DNA of 64,000 bases from Sediminibacterium ginsengisoli (lineage in GTDB: Bacteria > Bacteroidota > Bacteroidia > Chitinophagales > Chitinophagaceae): positions 18,459 to 82,458 of the forward strand of contig CAMDLR010000007.1 in assembly GCA_945901845.1 (NCBI GenBank). Direction: 5' to 3'. Position 1 is the first letter of the stretch; each line of letters begins with the position of its first letter. Of the stretch, positions 44,163 through 54,438 are shown piece by piece. The notes below the pieces were generated by a model, which saw only the letters and a list, made by a program, of their open reading frames with translations, did not search any database and was not told where the DNA came from. The position numbers and the translations under genes were made by a program.

Positions 44163-45356
44163 ATGATTAGATTTACAAATATGAGGCACTTACGCAAGCA
44201 TCTTCTTTTTTTGATTGTGATTGCTGTTGGCAGTATTTATATGGCTACCGGGCAAGTGGTTATTAGTGGGCGTCATGCAAAATTTTTAAGAGAGGGTGAC
44301 AAGTCATTTATAAGTGCAACAATCGTTAATAAAACCAATAAGCCAGTTACCGGGCAGGTTCACCTCTCACTCATCAACCCATCAAATAATAGCCCAGTAG
44401 ATGGTTGGTTTCAAAATGTTTTCCCATCACAGTATTATAGTATTGATGCAGATGCTGAAATTCGCATACAATTTCCAATTCAAGCTGCCTTTGGTTATAT
44501 GCAATTACTACGCTATCAATTGGAAGCAACCGTACTTGAAAATAAAAAAGATGTTATAGCAACCAGTAAATACGCCGATAGCTTTTTTGTATACACCAAC
44601 AGAATACTTGTTTCGGATTCGGTGGCTTTAAAAACGAGTAAAGACACCATCATAAAAGGTATTTTTAGCGCCCTGTTAAATGCCCCAGAAAGCAGCACCC
44701 ATAACAATTTGCGCATTTCGTTTACCGCTTCTACCCCACTTGATTATTGGAAATTACAAATGGGCAATAAACAATTTACAATAGCAGGTCGTGCTCGTTT
44801 TGACAGCTTATTACTTGGTGATTTTATAAGTAATGACATGGGGAATTATTCGCTTCAAACAAGTCATTCAGGGTCAACCAATAAACAGCAAACTAAAATT
44901 GTTTGGACAAGCTATAACAAAGTTGAAAAGCCAATAAATTTCTTAGGTTCATTTGGCTTACAAAAAATAATAAAACATACGATAAATGGCCGCTGGAATG
45001 TTATTGCTGAAAACGCAACACTGCATGTAGGAGACACACTTAATGTTACAATAACAATTTCAACACCAACGGCTTTTACAAAAATAGTACTCGACGAAAA
45101 CATCATGGGCGGTATTAGCGTACTGCTTCCACAAAACAGTACTGCAAAAAAATACGCTTCCTCTTTTACACAAGAGATTGTGTTTAATAAATTAGCACAA
45201 CAACAAATTCATTACCAGTATATACTTACAGCTGCTGGTGTTTTTAGCACTGGTAATACTTTTGCAAGCATCGAAACGAATGCATCAAAAAATAAGTTAC
45301 GCAATAACCCGATCAAGCTTTTTATTCCTGCCACCGAAATAAGAGTCGAAGAATAA
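44163..45356 (+). CDS. Miniature alpha-2-macroglobulin-like secreted protein
   Basis: 397 residues with a signal peptide ending near GQ (SIYMATGQ). The mature start (SGRHAKFLREGDKSFISATIVNKT) and NPSNNSPVDGWFQNVFPSQYY, FPIQAAFGYMQLLRYQLEATV, and YTNRILVSDSV closely recall the post-bait macroglobulin domains of Bacteroidota alpha-2-macroglobulins; the end (HVGDTLNVTITIST, IVLDENIMGGISVL, ILTAAGVFSTGNTF) recalls their C-terminal receptor-type domain. The thioester domain (CxEQ) that should lie between, and about 1000 N-terminal residues, are missing. ATG at 44181 is an alternative start. It abuts the FAD oxidoreductase gene, ATG directly after TAA. Family assignment is by recognised pattern. 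Confidence 0.75.
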   Translation: MIRFTNMRHLRKHLLFLIVIAVGSIYMATGQVVISGRHAKFLREGDKSFISATIVNKTNKPVTGQVHLSLINPSNNSPVDGWFQNVFPSQYYSIDADAEIRIQFPIQAAFGYMQLLRYQLEATVLENKKDVIATSKYADSFFVYTNRILVSDSVALKTSKDTIIKGIFSALLNAPESSTHNNLRISFTASTPLDYWKLQMGNKQFTIAGRARFDSLLLGDFISNDMGNYSLQTSHSGSTNKQQTKIVWTSYNKVEKPINFLGSFGLQKIIKHTINGRWNVIAENATLHVGDTLNVTITISTPTAFTKIVLDENIMGGISVLLPQNSTAKKYASSFTQEIVFNKLAQQQIHYQYILTAAGVFSTGNTFASIETNASKNKLRNNPIKLFIPATEIRVEE

Positions 45357-46418
45357 ATGCATCATACCCACTACGATATCATTATAGTTGGCCAGGGTAT
45401 TAGCGGCACTGTTTTAAGTAACGCACTCATGGAGCAGTATCAAAAAGTGCTCGTTATAGATGATGGCAATAAAAAAGCAGCCAGCAAAATAGCCAGTGGT
45501 GTTATCAATCCGGTTACTGGAAGACGGATCGTAAAAACCTGGCAAATAGACGCCGTTATGCCAGCAGCAGTTCGCATCTATAAGGCGCTAGAAAATAAAC
45601 TCAATACCTCTATTATACGGCAGTGTAATATTGTAAATTTTCACGCCAGTGAACAAATGCAAAAAGCCTTTGCAACAAGGCTAGCAGAGGATCCTACTTT
45701 TCTTTCTAGTCCCCTCCTTTCTGATGCTATCACAGCAGCTTTTGATGGCCCTTTTGGACATAGTGTTATAGATCCTTGTTGGCTTGTTCATCTAGAAAAC
45801 GTACTAGCCACATGGCGCCATTATTTAATTGAAAAAAACGCGCTACTAGAAGATGTTTTTGATTTTAAAAAACTAGATGTTACAGCAGATCAAATTGTTT
45901 ATAAGAACTATACCGCTAACCAAATTATTTTTTGCGAAGGCGCGAAGGGTCAAGAGAACCCATACTTTAAACAACTTCCTTTTGCACCCAATAAAGGCGA
46001 AGCTTTACTTGTAAACATTAAAGATTTAGACGACGGGTTCATTTATAAAAAAGCAGTAAGTATTGTACCATGGAAAGATTCGATTTTTTGGGTGGGCTCT
46101 AATTACGAATGGGATAATTACAATGATGACCCCTCACTGAGTTTTAAAGAAAAAACAATAGCAGCACTAAACGAGTGGCTTACAATTCCATACGAAGTGA
46201 TTGACCATATTGCAGCCATAAGGCCGGCAAACATACAACGTAGACCCTTTGTAGGTATGCATCCTAATTATAAAAACATAGGTATCTTTAATGGCATGGG
46301 AACCAAAGGATGTTCATTGGCACCCTATTTTGCGGAGCAACTTACTTCCCATATTTTGCAACAAACAACCCTAGATAATGAGGCTTCAATCGATAGATTT
46401 AATATTTTAGCAACTTAA
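45357..46418 (+). CDS. DAO-type FAD-dependent oxidoreductase
   Basis: 353 residues of the D-amino acid oxidase fold. HYDIIIVGQGISGTVLSNAL (about 4-23) is the FAD Rossmann motif; SKIASGVINPVTGRRIVKTW and the C-terminal RPANIQRRPFVGMHP, FNGMGTKGCSLAPYFAEQL are typical of this branch. It resembles the oxidase half of the tRNA-modifying MnmC, and in Bacteroidota such genes can accompany mnmD, but no mnmD is here. Substrate not assigned. No gap to the upstream gene (ATG follows its TAA) and 10 nt to the next. Confidence 0.85.
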   Translation: MHHTHYDIIIVGQGISGTVLSNALMEQYQKVLVIDDGNKKAASKIASGVINPVTGRRIVKTWQIDAVMPAAVRIYKALENKLNTSIIRQCNIVNFHASEQMQKAFATRLAEDPTFLSSPLLSDAITAAFDGPFGHSVIDPCWLVHLENVLATWRHYLIEKNALLEDVFDFKKLDVTADQIVYKNYTANQIIFCEGAKGQENPYFKQLPFAPNKGEALLVNIKDLDDGFIYKKAVSIVPWKDSIFWVGSNYEWDNYNDDPSLSFKEKTIAALNEWLTIPYEVIDHIAAIRPANIQRRPFVGMHPNYKNIGIFNGMGTKGCSLAPYFAEQLTSHILQQTTLDNEASIDRFNILAT

Positions 46419-46428
46419 TTGAACCACA

Positions 46429-46836
46429 ATGTCAGACAACAAAAAAGATAGCGCATACATCATCCCAATTCAGTATCGAAAAATGGAAAACCTACACATT
46501 GTATTTTGGCTATTTAAAGATATTGCTTGGTGCCTAGGCATTCCGCTACTAGGTATCATTATGATTGTTCCAACACTACTTATTTCTATAATTATTTCGT
46601 GGCGTACCAGACAGTTCATGTCTGAACTTTGTCATAATGTGGCCATTACGGTATGGATAAGTGCCAACTCTTTTTGGATGATTACTGAATTTTTTCACTT
46701 TGATACACAAATTGCTTTTTTAGGGATTACCTACAAGCACCTAGCCATGATTCCATTTGGAATTGGTGTGGTTATTTTAGCTTTCTACTACTTAATCTGG
46801 AAGCCAAGGCATAAAAATGAAGCAGAAACTATGTAA
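46429..46836 (+). CDS. Small multi-pass membrane protein
   Basis: 135 residues with probable four transmembrane segments: about 31-45 (IAWCLGIPLLGIIMI), 46-58 (LLISIIISW), 71-88 (AITVWISANSFWMITEF) and 104-125 (LAMIPFGIGVVILAFYYLIW). The N-terminus SDNKKDSAYIIPIQYRK and the C-terminus KPRHKNEAETM are hydrophilic. No known family recognised. It is last in a likely three-gene unit with the mini-macroglobulin and the FAD oxidoreductase. Confidence 0.75.
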   Translation: MSDNKKDSAYIIPIQYRKMENLHIVFWLFKDIAWCLGIPLLGIIMIVPTLLISIIISWRTRQFMSELCHNVAITVWISANSFWMITEFFHFDTQIAFLGITYKHLAMIPFGIGVVILAFYYLIWKPRHKNEAETM

Positions 46837-46886
46837 TTAGGGGATGCAATAAACCCATTTTGGACAAGTTCTAGCGGCATTTGAAG

Positions 46887-46894
46887 TATATTTG
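46887..46894 (+). promoter_or_regulatory. Candidate -7 box for aspS
   Basis: TATATTTG matches TAnnTTTG, 32 nt before the aspS ATG. A TTTTGG at 46858-46863 could be the -33, 23-24 nt upstream. Confidence 0.5.
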
Positions 46895-46926
46895 CCTTCA
46901 AATTATTGGATTAATAAATTAGCACT

Positions 46927-48762
46927 ATGTACCGTTCACATAACTGTGGAGAATTAAGAGAAAGCCATGTTGGTAGTGAAGTAACCCTTGCAGGATGGGT
47001 TCAAACAGTTAGAAAATTTGGCGCCATTACTTTTGTGGATCTACGTGATCGTTATGGCATTACACAATTATTACTCGGCGAATCGATGGCTTCTTTTTTG
47101 GAAGAAAATCCGCTCGGTAGAGAATTTGTGATTCAAGCCAAAGGAACCGTAGCGAGCAGAAGCAATAAAAATCCAAATATTGAAACCGGTGACATTGAAA
47201 TTATGGTAAGCAGTTGTGTGGTGCTCAATAAATCGGCGGTACCTCCTTTTACCATTCAAGATGATACAGATGGTGGTGATGATCTACGCATGAAATACCG
47301 CTACCTCGATTTACGTAGAAACGCAGTTAAGAAAAATTTAGAATTAAGATACAACGTAAACCGTTCGGTAAGAAACTACTTACACGAAGCGGGTTTTATG
47401 GATATTGAAACGCCTTTTTTAATTAAGTCTACCCCCGAAGGTGCACGTGACTTTGTGGTTCCATCCCGCATGAACCCGGGTCAATTTTACGCACTACCTC
47501 AATCGCCTCAAACTTTTAAACAATTATTAATGGTGAGCGGTTACGACCGTTACTACCAGATTGTAAAATGTTTTAGAGACGAAGATTTAAGAGCCGACAG
47601 ACAACCAGAATTTACACAGATAGATTGTGAAATGGCATTTGTAGAACAAGAAGATGTTTTACAAATGTTCGAAGATTTAATTAGACGTGTTTTTAAAGAC
47701 GTAAAAAACATTGATTATACAGAGGGCATCGAAAGAATGACCTGGGAAGACGCGATGTGGCAGTTTGGTAATGACAAACCAGATATTAGATTTGGAATGA
47801 AAATTGCCAACATAAAATCTGCATTTTTAAAAGGTGGTGAAATAGAAGCAACTGGTGCGTTAATTAATGGTGCCGGCTTTGGTGTATTTGATAATGCAGA
47901 AACTGTTTTAGCCATTGCAGCACCTGGCTGTAGCGAATATACCCGCAAACAAACAGATGAGCTTACAGAGTGGGTTAAACGCCCGCAAATAGGCATGCAA
48001 GGCCTTGTTTACATCAAATGCAAAGCCGATGGTACCTATAAAAGTAGTGTGGATAAATTTTACACCGAAAACAAATTAAAAGCCATCGCAGATGCGGCCG
48101 GCGCTGTAGCTGGCGACCTTGTTTTAATACTTGCAGGTAAAGAAGAAAGAACCCGTAAAGCAACTTCAGAATTAAGGCTTGAAATGGGTAAAAAATTAGG
48201 CTTCAGAAAAGACGACGAATTTAAATTATTATGGGTACTTGACTTCCCACTTTTTGAATACGCCGAAGAAGAAAACAGATGGGTTGCTAGACACCATCCG
48301 TTTACATCACCAAAGCCTGATCATATTCACGTCATGATCAACAATAGCCCTGTTATTGAAAACGCAGATAAATATTTAGAACACCCATATGCAACTATTA
48401 AAGCCAACGCGTATGATATGGTTTTAAATGGCAATGAAATAGGTGGTGGGTCAATCAGAATATACCAACGTGCCCTTCAAGAAAAAATGTTTGACGCACT
48501 TGGCATGACCACCGAAGAAGCCCTTCATAAATTTGGCTTTTTATTAGGCGCTTTTGAATATGGCGCACCTCCACATGGTGGATTGGCATTTGGATTTGAT
48601 AGGTTGTGTTCAATACTAGGTGGATCAGAAAGCATTAGAGACTTTATCGCATTCCCTAAAAACAATGCAGGTAGAGACGTCATGCTGGATGCACCAAGTA
48701 CTATTGATGATAAGCAATTCGTTGAGTTGCAAATCAAATTAAACCTAACAGACAAAACGTAA
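46927..48762 (+). CDS. aspS: Aspartyl-tRNA synthetase
   Basis: 611 residues, the bacterial type. An anticodon-binding OB fold ([26 protein letters not shown]) leads into class II motif 1-3 segments: [50 protein letters not shown] and a final [15 protein letters not shown]. The GAD insertion (about 290-430) is the normal bacterial one. It charges tRNA-Asp, and possibly tRNA-Asn if the non-discriminating form is used; that cannot be told here. Confidence 0.97.
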   Translation: MYRSHNCGELRESHVGSEVTLAGWVQTVRKFGAITFVDLRDRYGITQLLLGESMASFLEENPLGREFVIQAKGTVASRSNKNPNIETGDIEIMVSSCVVLNKSAVPPFTIQDDTDGGDDLRMKYRYLDLRRNAVKKNLELRYNVNRSVRNYLHEAGFMDIETPFLIKSTPEGARDFVVPSRMNPGQFYALPQSPQTFKQLLMVSGYDRYYQIVKCFRDEDLRADRQPEFTQIDCEMAFVEQEDVLQMFEDLIRRVFKDVKNIDYTEGIERMTWEDAMWQFGNDKPDIRFGMKIANIKSAFLKGGEIEATGALINGAGFGVFDNAETVLAIAAPGCSEYTRKQTDELTEWVKRPQIGMQGLVYIKCKADGTYKSSVDKFYTENKLKAIADAAGAVAGDLVLILAGKEERTRKATSELRLEMGKKLGFRKDDEFKLLWVLDFPLFEYAEEENRWVARHHPFTSPKPDHIHVMINNSPVIENADKYLEHPYATIKANAYDMVLNGNEIGGGSIRIYQRALQEKMFDALGMTTEEALHKFGFLLGAFEYGAPPHGGLAFGFDRLCSILGGSESIRDFIAFPKNNAGRDVMLDAPSTIDDKQFVELQIKLNLTDKT

Positions 48763-48771
48763 ATTATATTT

Positions 48772-49278
48772 ATGAAGCAGGTGCAAATTTTTAAAGTACT
48801 CACTTACTTATTAATTCCAATAGCCTTATTGTTTGGCTTTATGGCTTTACTTGTGCTACCAACTGCACTCTCTAATCCAGCCCTATTACTTGTCGTATTT
48901 ATATTTTCTTGTATTACTATTTATACTTTTTCTAGCCTTCGTTTTGTAACAACGGCCATCAATAAAGCTAAAAACTGCAATCCTAGTTTAAAAGATTGGA
49001 TTAAAATAAATGGCTACATCTCTGTGGGTACTGCATTTATGTTTTTATTAAATAGTATCGCTATTTTAATGCTACGTCCCATCGAGTTTAATGACTTTGT
49101 AACAAAAGCCATGGAAACGCAGTCCAGTTTACCACCAAACATTACACCTACGTTTGTGGGCCAAATGCTTAAGTATACCGCTATTTTTATGCTTATTACG
49201 AGTACTATTATACTAGTACATACCAGAATTCAATTTGTATTTTTAAAGGCTTATAGCTACGTATTTGAAACCGACTAG
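48772..49278 (+). CDS. Four-TM membrane protein of unknown function
   Basis: 168 residues with four predicted membrane spans: about 9-32, 36-57, 81-101 and 136-155. A polar loop around [16 protein letters not shown] and a long periplasmic stretch follow. No family is recognised. It begins 9 nt after aspS and its TAG lies in a CTAG palindrome shared with the stop codon of the convergent oxidoreductase gene. Confidence 0.75.
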   Translation: MKQVQIFKVLTYLLIPIALLFGFMALLVLPTALSNPALLLVVFIFSCITIYTFSSLRFVTTAINKAKNCNPSLKDWIKINGYISVGTAFMFLLNSIAILMLRPIEFNDFVTKAMETQSSLPPNITPTFVGQMLKYTAIFMLITSTIILVHTRIQFVFLKAYSYVFETD

Positions 49279-50735
49279 TTATTTTTTTGTGGTACCATAC
49301 GGCCCGACGCTCCTCTATCACCACCTTCGTGGTATTCGGCGTCTTCATTAACATCCCATAAATTATATACTTCTTTACCTGCAATAATATTTTTTGCAGC
49401 AAGCATCGCAGTCATCATGGAGTGGTCTTGGTTATTGTATTTGTGCATACCATTTCGCCCTATCAAATATAAACCCGGATAATTTGCAAGCGCATCTCTA
49501 ACACTATCCACTCTTACCTTGTAAAACTGATCGTACACAGGATATGCTTTGGGTTGTCTCACCACGTATCCATCCACAACAGCTGTTCCTTTTGTAAGAC
49601 CAATTTTTTCTATCTCTTGTTTGCCAAGTTCAATTAAATCGGCGTCGGAACTTGTCCAAAGCCCATCTCCTTCAAAACAAAAATATTCTAGGCCATAACA
49701 TGCCATACTTGGATCAGGCACCATGTAAGGGCTCCATGATTTAAAGTTTTGCACCCTACCAACTTTTACCTTTGGATCGTGAATATAAATCCAGTTATCA
49801 GAAAAAGCATCTTCATCTTTACAAATAAGCACCACGGTTAAAAAGTCACGATAGCCAAGTGCAGCAGCATTTGCAGCCACTGAAGCCGGAAAGGCAGGTA
49901 ATACATTTGCCACAAGCTCGCGCATGGGTGCCGTTGAAAGTACATAATCAAAGCCCGTTACATTTCCTTGACTTGTGGTTTGTACTGTCCATGAATGATT
50001 GGTATGTTCAATTTTTTGAACTCCGCAATTCATATGAAGTGTAACGCCCATAGCTTTGCTTTTTTCGGCACAAGCCTCCCACATCATTCCGGGACCCTGC
50101 TTAGGGTATCTAAATGAATCGATGAGTGTTTTAATTACTTTGTCTTTGTCTGTGGCTTTTTTAATGGGTTTAAAAAGTGCATTAAAAATGGCACTACTTA
50201 AAGAAAGTCCTTTAATGCGCTGTGCCGCCCAGTCGGCACTGATTTCATTACAAGGAATACCCCATACTTTTTCGGTGTAGGTTTTAAAAAAAATATTAAA
50301 CAGTCTTTTTCCAAATTGATTGGTCACCCATTCTTCAAAATTGGTTGGATTTTTAACTGGAAATACTTTTGCTTTCAAATAACTTAAAACACACAAACCA
50401 CTTTCTATAATGCCTAGTTTTCTTAACGCTTCAAAGGCTACAAGTGGATATGAGAAAAAATGGTTGTTATAATAGATGCGAGAACTCCTTGGACGCTCCA
50501 ACATTTCATCGCCTAAAATTTCTGTCCAAAAGTCTTCGACCTCTTTTGACTTTGAAAAAAAACGATGACCCCCAATATCAAAATGATACCCTTTATAAGA
50601 TTCGGTTCTTGAAATACCGCCCACATATTGAGGATCTTTTTCAAAAATAACCACTTCTTGGTTGCCTTTTGCAAGTAGGTATGCAGCAGTTAAACCAGCA
50701 GGACCAGCTCCAATAATTGCGACTCTTTTTGACAT
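49275..50735 (-). CDS. Protoporphyrinogen-oxidase-like FAD-dependent oxidoreductase
   Basis: 486 residues of the NAD(P)/FAD-dependent amine-oxidase/UDP-galactopyranose-mutase-like superfamily. [21 protein letters not shown] (about 4-24) binds FAD, and the next strand ends in the acidic [43 protein letters not shown] and the closing [19 protein letters not shown] mark a Bacteroidota group often found near glycan genes; the substrate is unknown. The GG and R motifs are intact, so the protein looks functional. Its TAG stop overlaps that of the preceding plus-strand gene. Confidence 0.85.
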   Translation of the reverse strand: MSKRVAIIGAGPAGLTAAYLLAKGNQEVVIFEKDPQYVGGISRTESYKGYHFDIGGHRFFSKSKEVEDFWTEILGDEMLERPRSSRIYYNNHFFSYPLVAFEALRKLGIIESGLCVLSYLKAKVFPVKNPTNFEEWVTNQFGKRLFNIFFKTYTEKVWGIPCNEISADWAAQRIKGLSLSSAIFNALFKPIKKATDKDKVIKTLIDSFRYPKQGPGMMWEACAEKSKAMGVTLHMNCGVQKIEHTNHSWTVQTTSQGNVTGFDYVLSTAPMRELVANVLPAFPASVAANAAALGYRDFLTVVLICKDEDAFSDNWIYIHDPKVKVGRVQNFKSWSPYMVPDPSMACYGLEYFCFEGDGLWTSSDADLIELGKQEIEKIGLTKGTAVVDGYVVRQPKAYPVYDQFYKVRVDSVRDALANYPGLYLIGRNGMHKYNNQDHSMMTAMLAAKNIIAGKEVYNLWDVNEDAEYHEGGDRGASGRMVPQKNN

Positions 50736-50798
50736 AGATGTAGGGGTTAGCGGTGTAAGATGGCAAAGGTGCTAAATTAATGTGGATCTACCACTATT

Positions 50799-50826
50799 TT
50801 TGGGCTTCAATTTATACTTATCTTTC
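50799..50826 (+). promoter_or_regulatory. Promoter-like sequence for the ElaA-type gene
   Basis: TTTG (50799-50802), 16-nt spacer, TATCTTTC (50819-50826), one base off TAnnTTTG, 17 nt before the ATG. Confidence 0.4.
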
Positions 50827-50843
50827 CTCAAAATATTCGCTAC

Positions 50844-51293
50844 ATGAACTCGATTAACTGGACCCTACAAACCTTTGATAACCTTACCAATAAAGAGTTG
50901 TACGCAATATTAAAGCTTCGCTGCGAAGTATTTATTGTAGAACAGGCATGCAATTACCAAGACATTGATGGTAAAGATTTCAAAAGTTTTCATTTGTGTG
51001 GATGGGATAATGATCAACTAGTTGCTTATGCCAGACTACTTCCTGCAGGCGTATCATTTAAAGAGGTTTCTATTGGACGCGTATTAAGTTCACCTGCCTA
51101 CCGCCGACAAGGTGCAGGTATTGGACTCATGCAAAACGCGATTGCTCATTGTTATGAAAAATTTGGAAAGCAACCCATCCGGATTGGCGCACAATTATAC
51201 CTGCAAAAATTTTATAGCAGTTTTGGATTTATAAAAGATTTAGACATCTACCTAGAAGATGATATAGAACATATCGAAATGATCTTATCTTAA
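50844..51293 (+). CDS. ElaA-type GNAT acetyltransferase
   Basis: 149 residues. The ElaA signature opens the chain (LYAILKLRCEVFIVEQACNYQDIDGKD), followed by the GNAT acetyl-CoA motif IGRVLSSPAYRRQGAGIGLMQNAI. Such enzymes transfer acetyl from acetyl-CoA to an amine; the physiological substrate is unknown. The last 9 bp overlap the convergent uvrA 3' end. Confidence 0.87.
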   Translation: MNSINWTLQTFDNLTNKELYAILKLRCEVFIVEQACNYQDIDGKDFKSFHLCGWDNDQLVAYARLLPAGVSFKEVSIGRVLSSPAYRRQGAGIGLMQNAIAHCYEKFGKQPIRIGAQLYLQKFYSSFGFIKDLDIYLEDDIEHIEMILS

Positions 51294-54152
51294 TTCGGCT
51301 TCAACAAAACGAGCAGTATGACTTTCTTTGCAGCCCACCATTTGTTCTGGCGTTCCTTCAAATAAAATAGTACCCCCACCATCTCCACCCTCTGGACCCA
51401 GGTCAATGATATGATCGGCTACTTTTATGACATCTAAATTGTGCTCAATAACGAGTACGGAATTTCCCCTGTCCACTAATTTATTAAGTACATCAATTAG
51501 ATGTTGAATATCCTGAAAGTGAAGCCCTGTAGTAGGTTCATCTAAAATATAAAATGTTTTCCCGGTATCTTTTTTGCCCAGCTCTGTAGACAATTTAACG
51601 CGCTGCGCCTCCCCCCCACTAAGCGTTACCGCCGATTGCCCTAGTGTGATATATCCAAGACCTACATCTTGTAACACTTTTATTTTTCGGTAAATAAATG
51701 GAACAGGTTGGAAAAATTCACAAGCCTCATCTACCGTCATGTCTAGTACATCACTAATGGACTTCCCTTTATACCTAATTTCTAAAGTTTCCCTATTGTA
51801 GCGTTTGCCATTACATTTTTCGCAGTGCACATATACATCAGGCAAGAAATTCATTTCAATCACGCGCATACCACCTCCCTCGCAAATTTCACAACGTCCG
51901 CCTTTTACATTAAATGAAAAACGCCCAGCCGTGTACCCTCTTATTTTTGATTCGGCTACAGCTGCAAACAAGGTTCTAATCTCAGTAAAAAATCCACAAT
52001 AAGTGGCCGGATTACTCCTTGGTGTTCGGCCAATAGGTGATTGATCGATTTCGATCACTTTATCAATATGCTCTAGGCCTTTAATCGATTTAAACGGCAT
52101 GGGTTGCTGCTTACTATCATAACAATGTTTTGATAATAGCGGATATAGCGTTTCGTTAATTAGGGTAGATTTTCCACTTCCACTCACCCCACTTACCACG
52201 ATCAATTGACCGAGCGGAAAACTTACTGAAACCTTTTTTAAATTATTACCAGTGGCTTCTTTTAAAACAATGGTATGTCCATTGCCAGTTCGCCGCTGTG
52301 TAGGAATAGCAATCTTTTTTTGACCATTCAAATATTGCGCTGTATCAGAATTCGAAAGAAGCACTTCAGATGGTGTACCCGCTGCAACTATTTGACCACC
52401 ATGTTTGCCCGCCTTAGGGCCAATATCTACTAAATAATCGGCGGCCAACATAATATCCTTATCATGTTCCACCACTAAAATACTATTACCAATATCGCGT
52501 AAATTTTGCAGTGCTTTTATAAGCTGCATATTATCACGTTGGTGTAATCCAATAGAAGGCTCATCCAAAATATAGGTGATGCCCTGAAGCTGAGATCCAA
52601 TTTGTGTAGCCAGTCTAATACGCTGCGACTCTCCACCACTCAGGGTTTTAGATGGCCGGCTTAAAGACAAATAAGTAAGTCCTACATCGAGTAAAAAACC
52701 TACCCGCTCTCTAATTTCTTTTAAAATATCTTTTGCAATGGCATTGTCTTTTTTAGAAAGGTGCTTTTCGATACCCTCAAACCAAAAAAGTAATTTATCT
52801 AAATTTAGACCACTGATCTCTGCAATATTTTTCCCTGCTACCTTAAACCACAAACTTTCTTTTTTTAACCTGGCTCCTTCACAACTTGGGCAGTGTTTTA
52901 ATTCCATAAACTGTTCTACCCATTCACGCAGCGCCTCTGTGATACCCGTTCCTGTAAACCAACGCTTCAGCATGGGAACCACGCCCTCAAACACACCCTC
53001 GTATGGGCTAGACATAGCCGTTTCATCCATATCAAACGTAGACTCAGAAGGCCCGTCAGGCGTAACGTATAATAATAAGTTAATGGACTGCTCCGATAAA
53101 CTGCTTATGGGTTTATCGAGGCTAATTTTATGCTTTTTAGCAAGCACTTCTACCTGCTTAAATAAATAGGCTTCACGCTGCACACCTAGTGGCGCAATAC
53201 CACCTTCTTTAATGCTTAAGGATCTATCCGGAATAATTTGTTCTAAAGAAATAGAAAACACATTACCCAAACCTTTACAAGTTGGGCAAGCACCATAGGG
53301 CGAGTTAAATGAGAATGCATTAGGCGAAGGTGTTTCGTAACTCAGGCCTGTTTCTTCACACATGAGTTGCTTGGCATACTGTACCACTTTATTGGATTCA
53401 TGTACCATCAAAAACAAAAGCTCCTTTCCTAGTTTTAAAGTTTGCTGCACACTTTGTGAAAGCCTTACTTTATCATCTGGTGTCACTTGTAATCGGTCTA
53501 CCACAAGTTCGATATCATGAATTTTGTAGCGGTCTACTTGTAATTTAGGTGTGAGGTCTACGATGTCACCATCAATTCTAACTTTTAAAAACCCTTTTTT
53601 TCTTACCTCTTCAAATAACTCTCTATAATGTCCTTTTCTGCCTCTTACTAATGGCGCCAGCAAAACAATTTTTTTATTGGCATACTTTTCGGTGATAGAA
53701 GCAACAATTTCTTCTTCGGTAAACTTCACCATTTTTTTACCCGTGTTGTAACTATATGCTTCTCCAATACGGGCATATAATAACCTTAAAAAATCGTACA
53801 CTTCGGTTACAGTTCCAACGGTTGATCTCGGATTTTTATTGGTTGTTTTTTGTTCAATAGAAATCACTGGCGATAAGCCGGTAATTTTATCTACGTCGGG
53901 TCTTTCCATATCACCCATAAATTGCCTGGCATAGGCCCCAAAACTTTCCATGTACCTGCGCTGACCTTCATTGTAAATCGTATCAAAAGCTAGAGATGAC
54001 TTTCCACTTCCGCTTACGCCCGTAAATACCACCAATTTATTTTTAGGAACACTGATGTCAATATTTTTCAGATTGTGTTCTCTTGCGCCAAAAACCTCGA
54101 TGCTTTCGGTATGAATACTAGAACTTACTTCGTTAGTGGATTTCTTTGCCAT
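51285..54152 (-). CDS. uvrA: Excinuclease ABC subunit A
   Basis: 955 residues from the ATG at 54152 (MAKKSTNEVS); a frame extension upstream is not supported. UvrA finds DNA lesions with UvrB in nucleotide excision repair. Two ABC ATPase units: Walker A GVSGSGKSSLAF and GVSGSGKSTLINE, signature LSGGESQRIRLA and LSGGEAQRVKL. Zinc modules: CPTCKGLG region and CEICEGGG with CEKCNGKRYN. No other uvr gene nearby. Confidence 0.97.
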   Translation of the reverse strand: MAKKSTNEVSSSIHTESIEVFGAREHNLKNIDISVPKNKLVVFTGVSGSGKSSLAFDTIYNEGQRRYMESFGAYARQFMGDMERPDVDKITGLSPVISIEQKTTNKNPRSTVGTVTEVYDFLRLLYARIGEAYSYNTGKKMVKFTEEEIVASITEKYANKKIVLLAPLVRGRKGHYRELFEEVRKKGFLKVRIDGDIVDLTPKLQVDRYKIHDIELVVDRLQVTPDDKVRLSQSVQQTLKLGKELLFLMVHESNKVVQYAKQLMCEETGLSYETPSPNAFSFNSPYGACPTCKGLGNVFSISLEQIIPDRSLSIKEGGIAPLGVQREAYLFKQVEVLAKKHKISLDKPISSLSEQSINLLLYVTPDGPSESTFDMDETAMSSPYEGVFEGVVPMLKRWFTGTGITEALREWVEQFMELKHCPSCEGARLKKESLWFKVAGKNIAEISGLNLDKLLFWFEGIEKHLSKKDNAIAKDILKEIRERVGFLLDVGLTYLSLSRPSKTLSGGESQRIRLATQIGSQLQGITYILDEPSIGLHQRDNMQLIKALQNLRDIGNSILVVEHDKDIMLAADYLVDIGPKAGKHGGQIVAAGTPSEVLLSNSDTAQYLNGQKKIAIPTQRRTGNGHTIVLKEATGNNLKKVSVSFPLGQLIVVSGVSGSGKSTLINETLYPLLSKHCYDSKQQPMPFKSIKGLEHIDKVIEIDQSPIGRTPRSNPATYCGFFTEIRTLFAAVAESKIRGYTAGRFSFNVKGGRCEICEGGGMRVIEMNFLPDVYVHCEKCNGKRYNRETLEIRYKGKSISDVLDMTVDEACEFFQPVPFIYRKIKVLQDVGLGYITLGQSAVTLSGGEAQRVKLSTELGKKDTGKTFYILDEPTTGLHFQDIQHLIDVLNKLVDRGNSVLVIEHNLDVIKVADHIIDLGPEGGDGGGTILFEGTPEQMVGCKESHTARFVEAELR

Positions 54153-54233
54153 AGTAGAGTGTAAATATAATAACAACGAAGGGCTTGAATGGTTGAAAAC
54201 ATACAAATGTTAGTAGATTTTAAGCAAAGTTTT

Positions 54234-54265
54234 TTTGGGGGGTGCAACTTTCTAACTTAATTTTA
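54234..54265 (+). promoter_or_regulatory. Promoter of the SAM-riboswitch/homoserine dehydrogenase unit
   Basis: TTTG (54234-54237), 20-nt spacer, TAATTTTA (54258-54265), one base off TAnnTTTG. The aptamer begins 18 nt downstream. Confidence 0.6.
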
Positions 54266-54283
54266 CATTAGTTCTTAAAAAAT

Positions 54284-54397
54284 CTTATCCAGAAAGGCAG
54301 AGGGAATGGCCCATTGATGCCTTGGCAACCCATATCATTCGCAGTGATATGAAGGTGCCAAATCCGTCCATCACATAAATGTGTATGGAAAGATAAG
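54284..54397 (+). ncRNA. SAM-I (S-box) riboswitch aptamer
   Basis: P1 is CTTATC (54284-54289) with GATAAG (54392-54397). Inside are the consensus parts: AGAGGGAATGGCCC leading to the kink-turn region, GGCAACC, GGTGCCAAATCC, and a P4 arm (CCATCACAT / ATGTGTATGG). The pattern and order are those of the SAM-I family. It sits directly upstream of a terminator and a homoserine dehydrogenase gene, so excess S-adenosylmethionine should lower expression of the Met branch. Confidence 0.93.
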
Positions 54398-54438
54398 TCA
54401 GCGACGTTTGATATTTTGCCTTAGGCTTTTAATATTTC

